NCBI RefSeq assembly: GCF_003814915.1
Contig: NZ_RKQK01000001.1
Location: 760,031 to 824,030 of the forward strand
Direction of reading: 5' to 3'
Source: Pacificibacter maritimus
Lineage (GTDB): Bacteria; Pseudomonadota; Alphaproteobacteria; Rhodobacterales; Rhodobacteraceae
Length of the DNA stretch: 64,000 nucleotides
Shown: positions 63,506-64,000 of the stretch, piece by piece
Numbering within the stretch: the stretch's first letter is position 1
Layout: every line of letters begins with the position of its first letter
Position numbers and translations under genes: made by a program
Notes under the pieces: generated by a model
Seen by the model: only the letters and a program-made list of their open reading frames with translations
Database searches by the model: none
Told to the model about the DNA's origin: nothing

Positions 63506-64000
63506 CTAGCGCGCGTCAACCGCCAACAATGCGTCACGCACAACGTCAAATCCAGCGCCCTCTTGATGCGCACCATCCGACAAAATACGCCGCCAGTTTC
63601 GCGCACCTGGCAGGCCAGCAAAGAGGCCAAGCATATGTTTGGTGATTTGCGACAGCTTTCCCCCTGCGGCGACATGCCGTTCGATATGATCTTGCATCGC
63701 CATAACCACTTCGACACGTGACAACGGCTGGCGTGTGTCGCCAAAGATCACCGCATCCGCATTGCCAAGAATGTCATAGGGCTGATGATAGGCCGCACGT
63801 CCCACCATGACGCCGTCCATATGCTGCAAGTGTTCTTTTACCGCCGCCTCAGTCGAGATCCCGCCATTGATGGAGAGATGCAGATCGGGAAAGGCCTGTT
63901 TCATGGCGTATACCAAAGGGTAATCCAATGGAGGGATATCACGGTTTTCTTTAGGGGACAGACCTTTCAGCCAAGCTTTACGGGCATGGATGGTCAAACG
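63506..64000 (-). CDS. dusA: tRNA-dihydrouridine synthase DusA, 5' end beyond the window
   Basis: The C-terminal 164 residues of DusA, the flavoenzyme that reduces uridine 20/20a in the tRNA D-loop. Visible motifs are TIHARKAWLKGLSPKENR near the right edge, followed by the INGGIST block (FMN phosphate binding), VMVGRAAYHQPYDI, and the C-terminal helical domain with KHMLGLFAGLPGARNWRR. The frame is open to base 64000, so the N-terminal part of the TIM barrel with the catalytic Cys is outside. It is convergent with the RND operon across a shared terminator. Confidence 0.94.
   Translation of the reverse strand, partial: RLTIHARKAWLKGLSPKENRDIPPLDYPLVYAMKQAFPDLHLSINGGISTEAAVKEHLQHMDGVMVGRAAYHQPYDILGNADAVIFGDTRQPLSRVEVVMAMQDHIERHVAAGGKLSQITKHMLGLFAGLPGARNWRRILSDGAHQEGAGFDVVRDALLAVDAR

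Noticed and set aside
1-64000. CRISPR arrays, rRNA operons, insertion sequences, phage or integrase genes, toxin-antitoxin or defence modules
   Set aside because: None is visible: no regular direct repeats with spacers, no transposase or integrase motifs and no rRNA sequence. The single tRNA-Pro shows no partial copy of its 3' end nearby, so no integrated island is indicated.

Overview
This window looks like a core chromosomal segment of a marine-type alphaproteobacterium, most likely a Rhodobacterales (Roseobacter-group) member with moderate GC. The evidence is gene content and order: a long two-domain dCTP deaminase, a DUF4167 protein next to prfA-prmC, the rpmF-plsX-fabH-ihfA-merR block, the argS-SPOR-nagZ-scpA-scpB block, glutathione-dependent formaldehyde oxidation, an OlsB-type acyltransferase and a perfect CtrA-type box. 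I name no species. I see no rRNA, CRISPR array, insertion sequence, prophage or integrase.

Layout. 1-9.7 kb is the most accessory part. It holds a secreted protein cut by the window edge, a DODA-type dioxygenase operon facing a divergent LysR gene, a ygiC-ygiB pair, an orphan Tat-exported solute-binding protein, and the formaldehyde genes adhI and fghA. 9.7-17.4 kb holds kdsA, a 34-codon proline-rich ORF, a TfoX C-domain protein, ndk, a YheS-like ABC-F ATPase, a MarC protein, a retropepsin-like protease and pepA-holC. 17.6-25.3 kb is an outer-membrane biogenesis operon, lptF-lptG-lptD-surA-pdxA-rsmA. 25.4-33.7 kb holds DUF4167, prmC, prfA, DUF1499, an outer-membrane barrel, uup, olsB, msrB and bamE. 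33.7-38.5 kb is a lipid and ribosome block (DUF177, rpmF, plsX, fabH, ihfA, merR). It is followed by tRNA-Pro(GGG), the dCTP deaminase and a membrane diguanylate cyclase with an upstream CtrA box.

41.5-50.9 kb is one long minus-strand run: dgt, a cation/proton antiporter, argS, a SPOR protein, nagZ, scpA, scpB and a small protein. 51-58.1 kb holds an A-type Fe-S carrier, a small secreted protein of unknown role, a YhiN-type flavoprotein, xthA, and the der-bamB-yfgM group. 58.6-63.4 kb is a two-gene RND efflux operon, and dusA runs off the right edge.

Together the genes lean towards envelope building: LPS export (lptDFG, kdsA), barrel assembly (surA, bamB, bamE), ornithine lipid (olsB), fatty acid and phospholipid priming (plsX, fabH) and peptidoglycan recycling (nagZ, SPOR). 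Translation and chromosome maintenance genes make up most of the rest. I found no clear new multi-gene system. The best leads are the CtrA box at the diguanylate cyclase, two unlisted small ORFs, an RND permease with an apparent extra hydrophobic hairpin, and the orphan Tat-exported binding protein.
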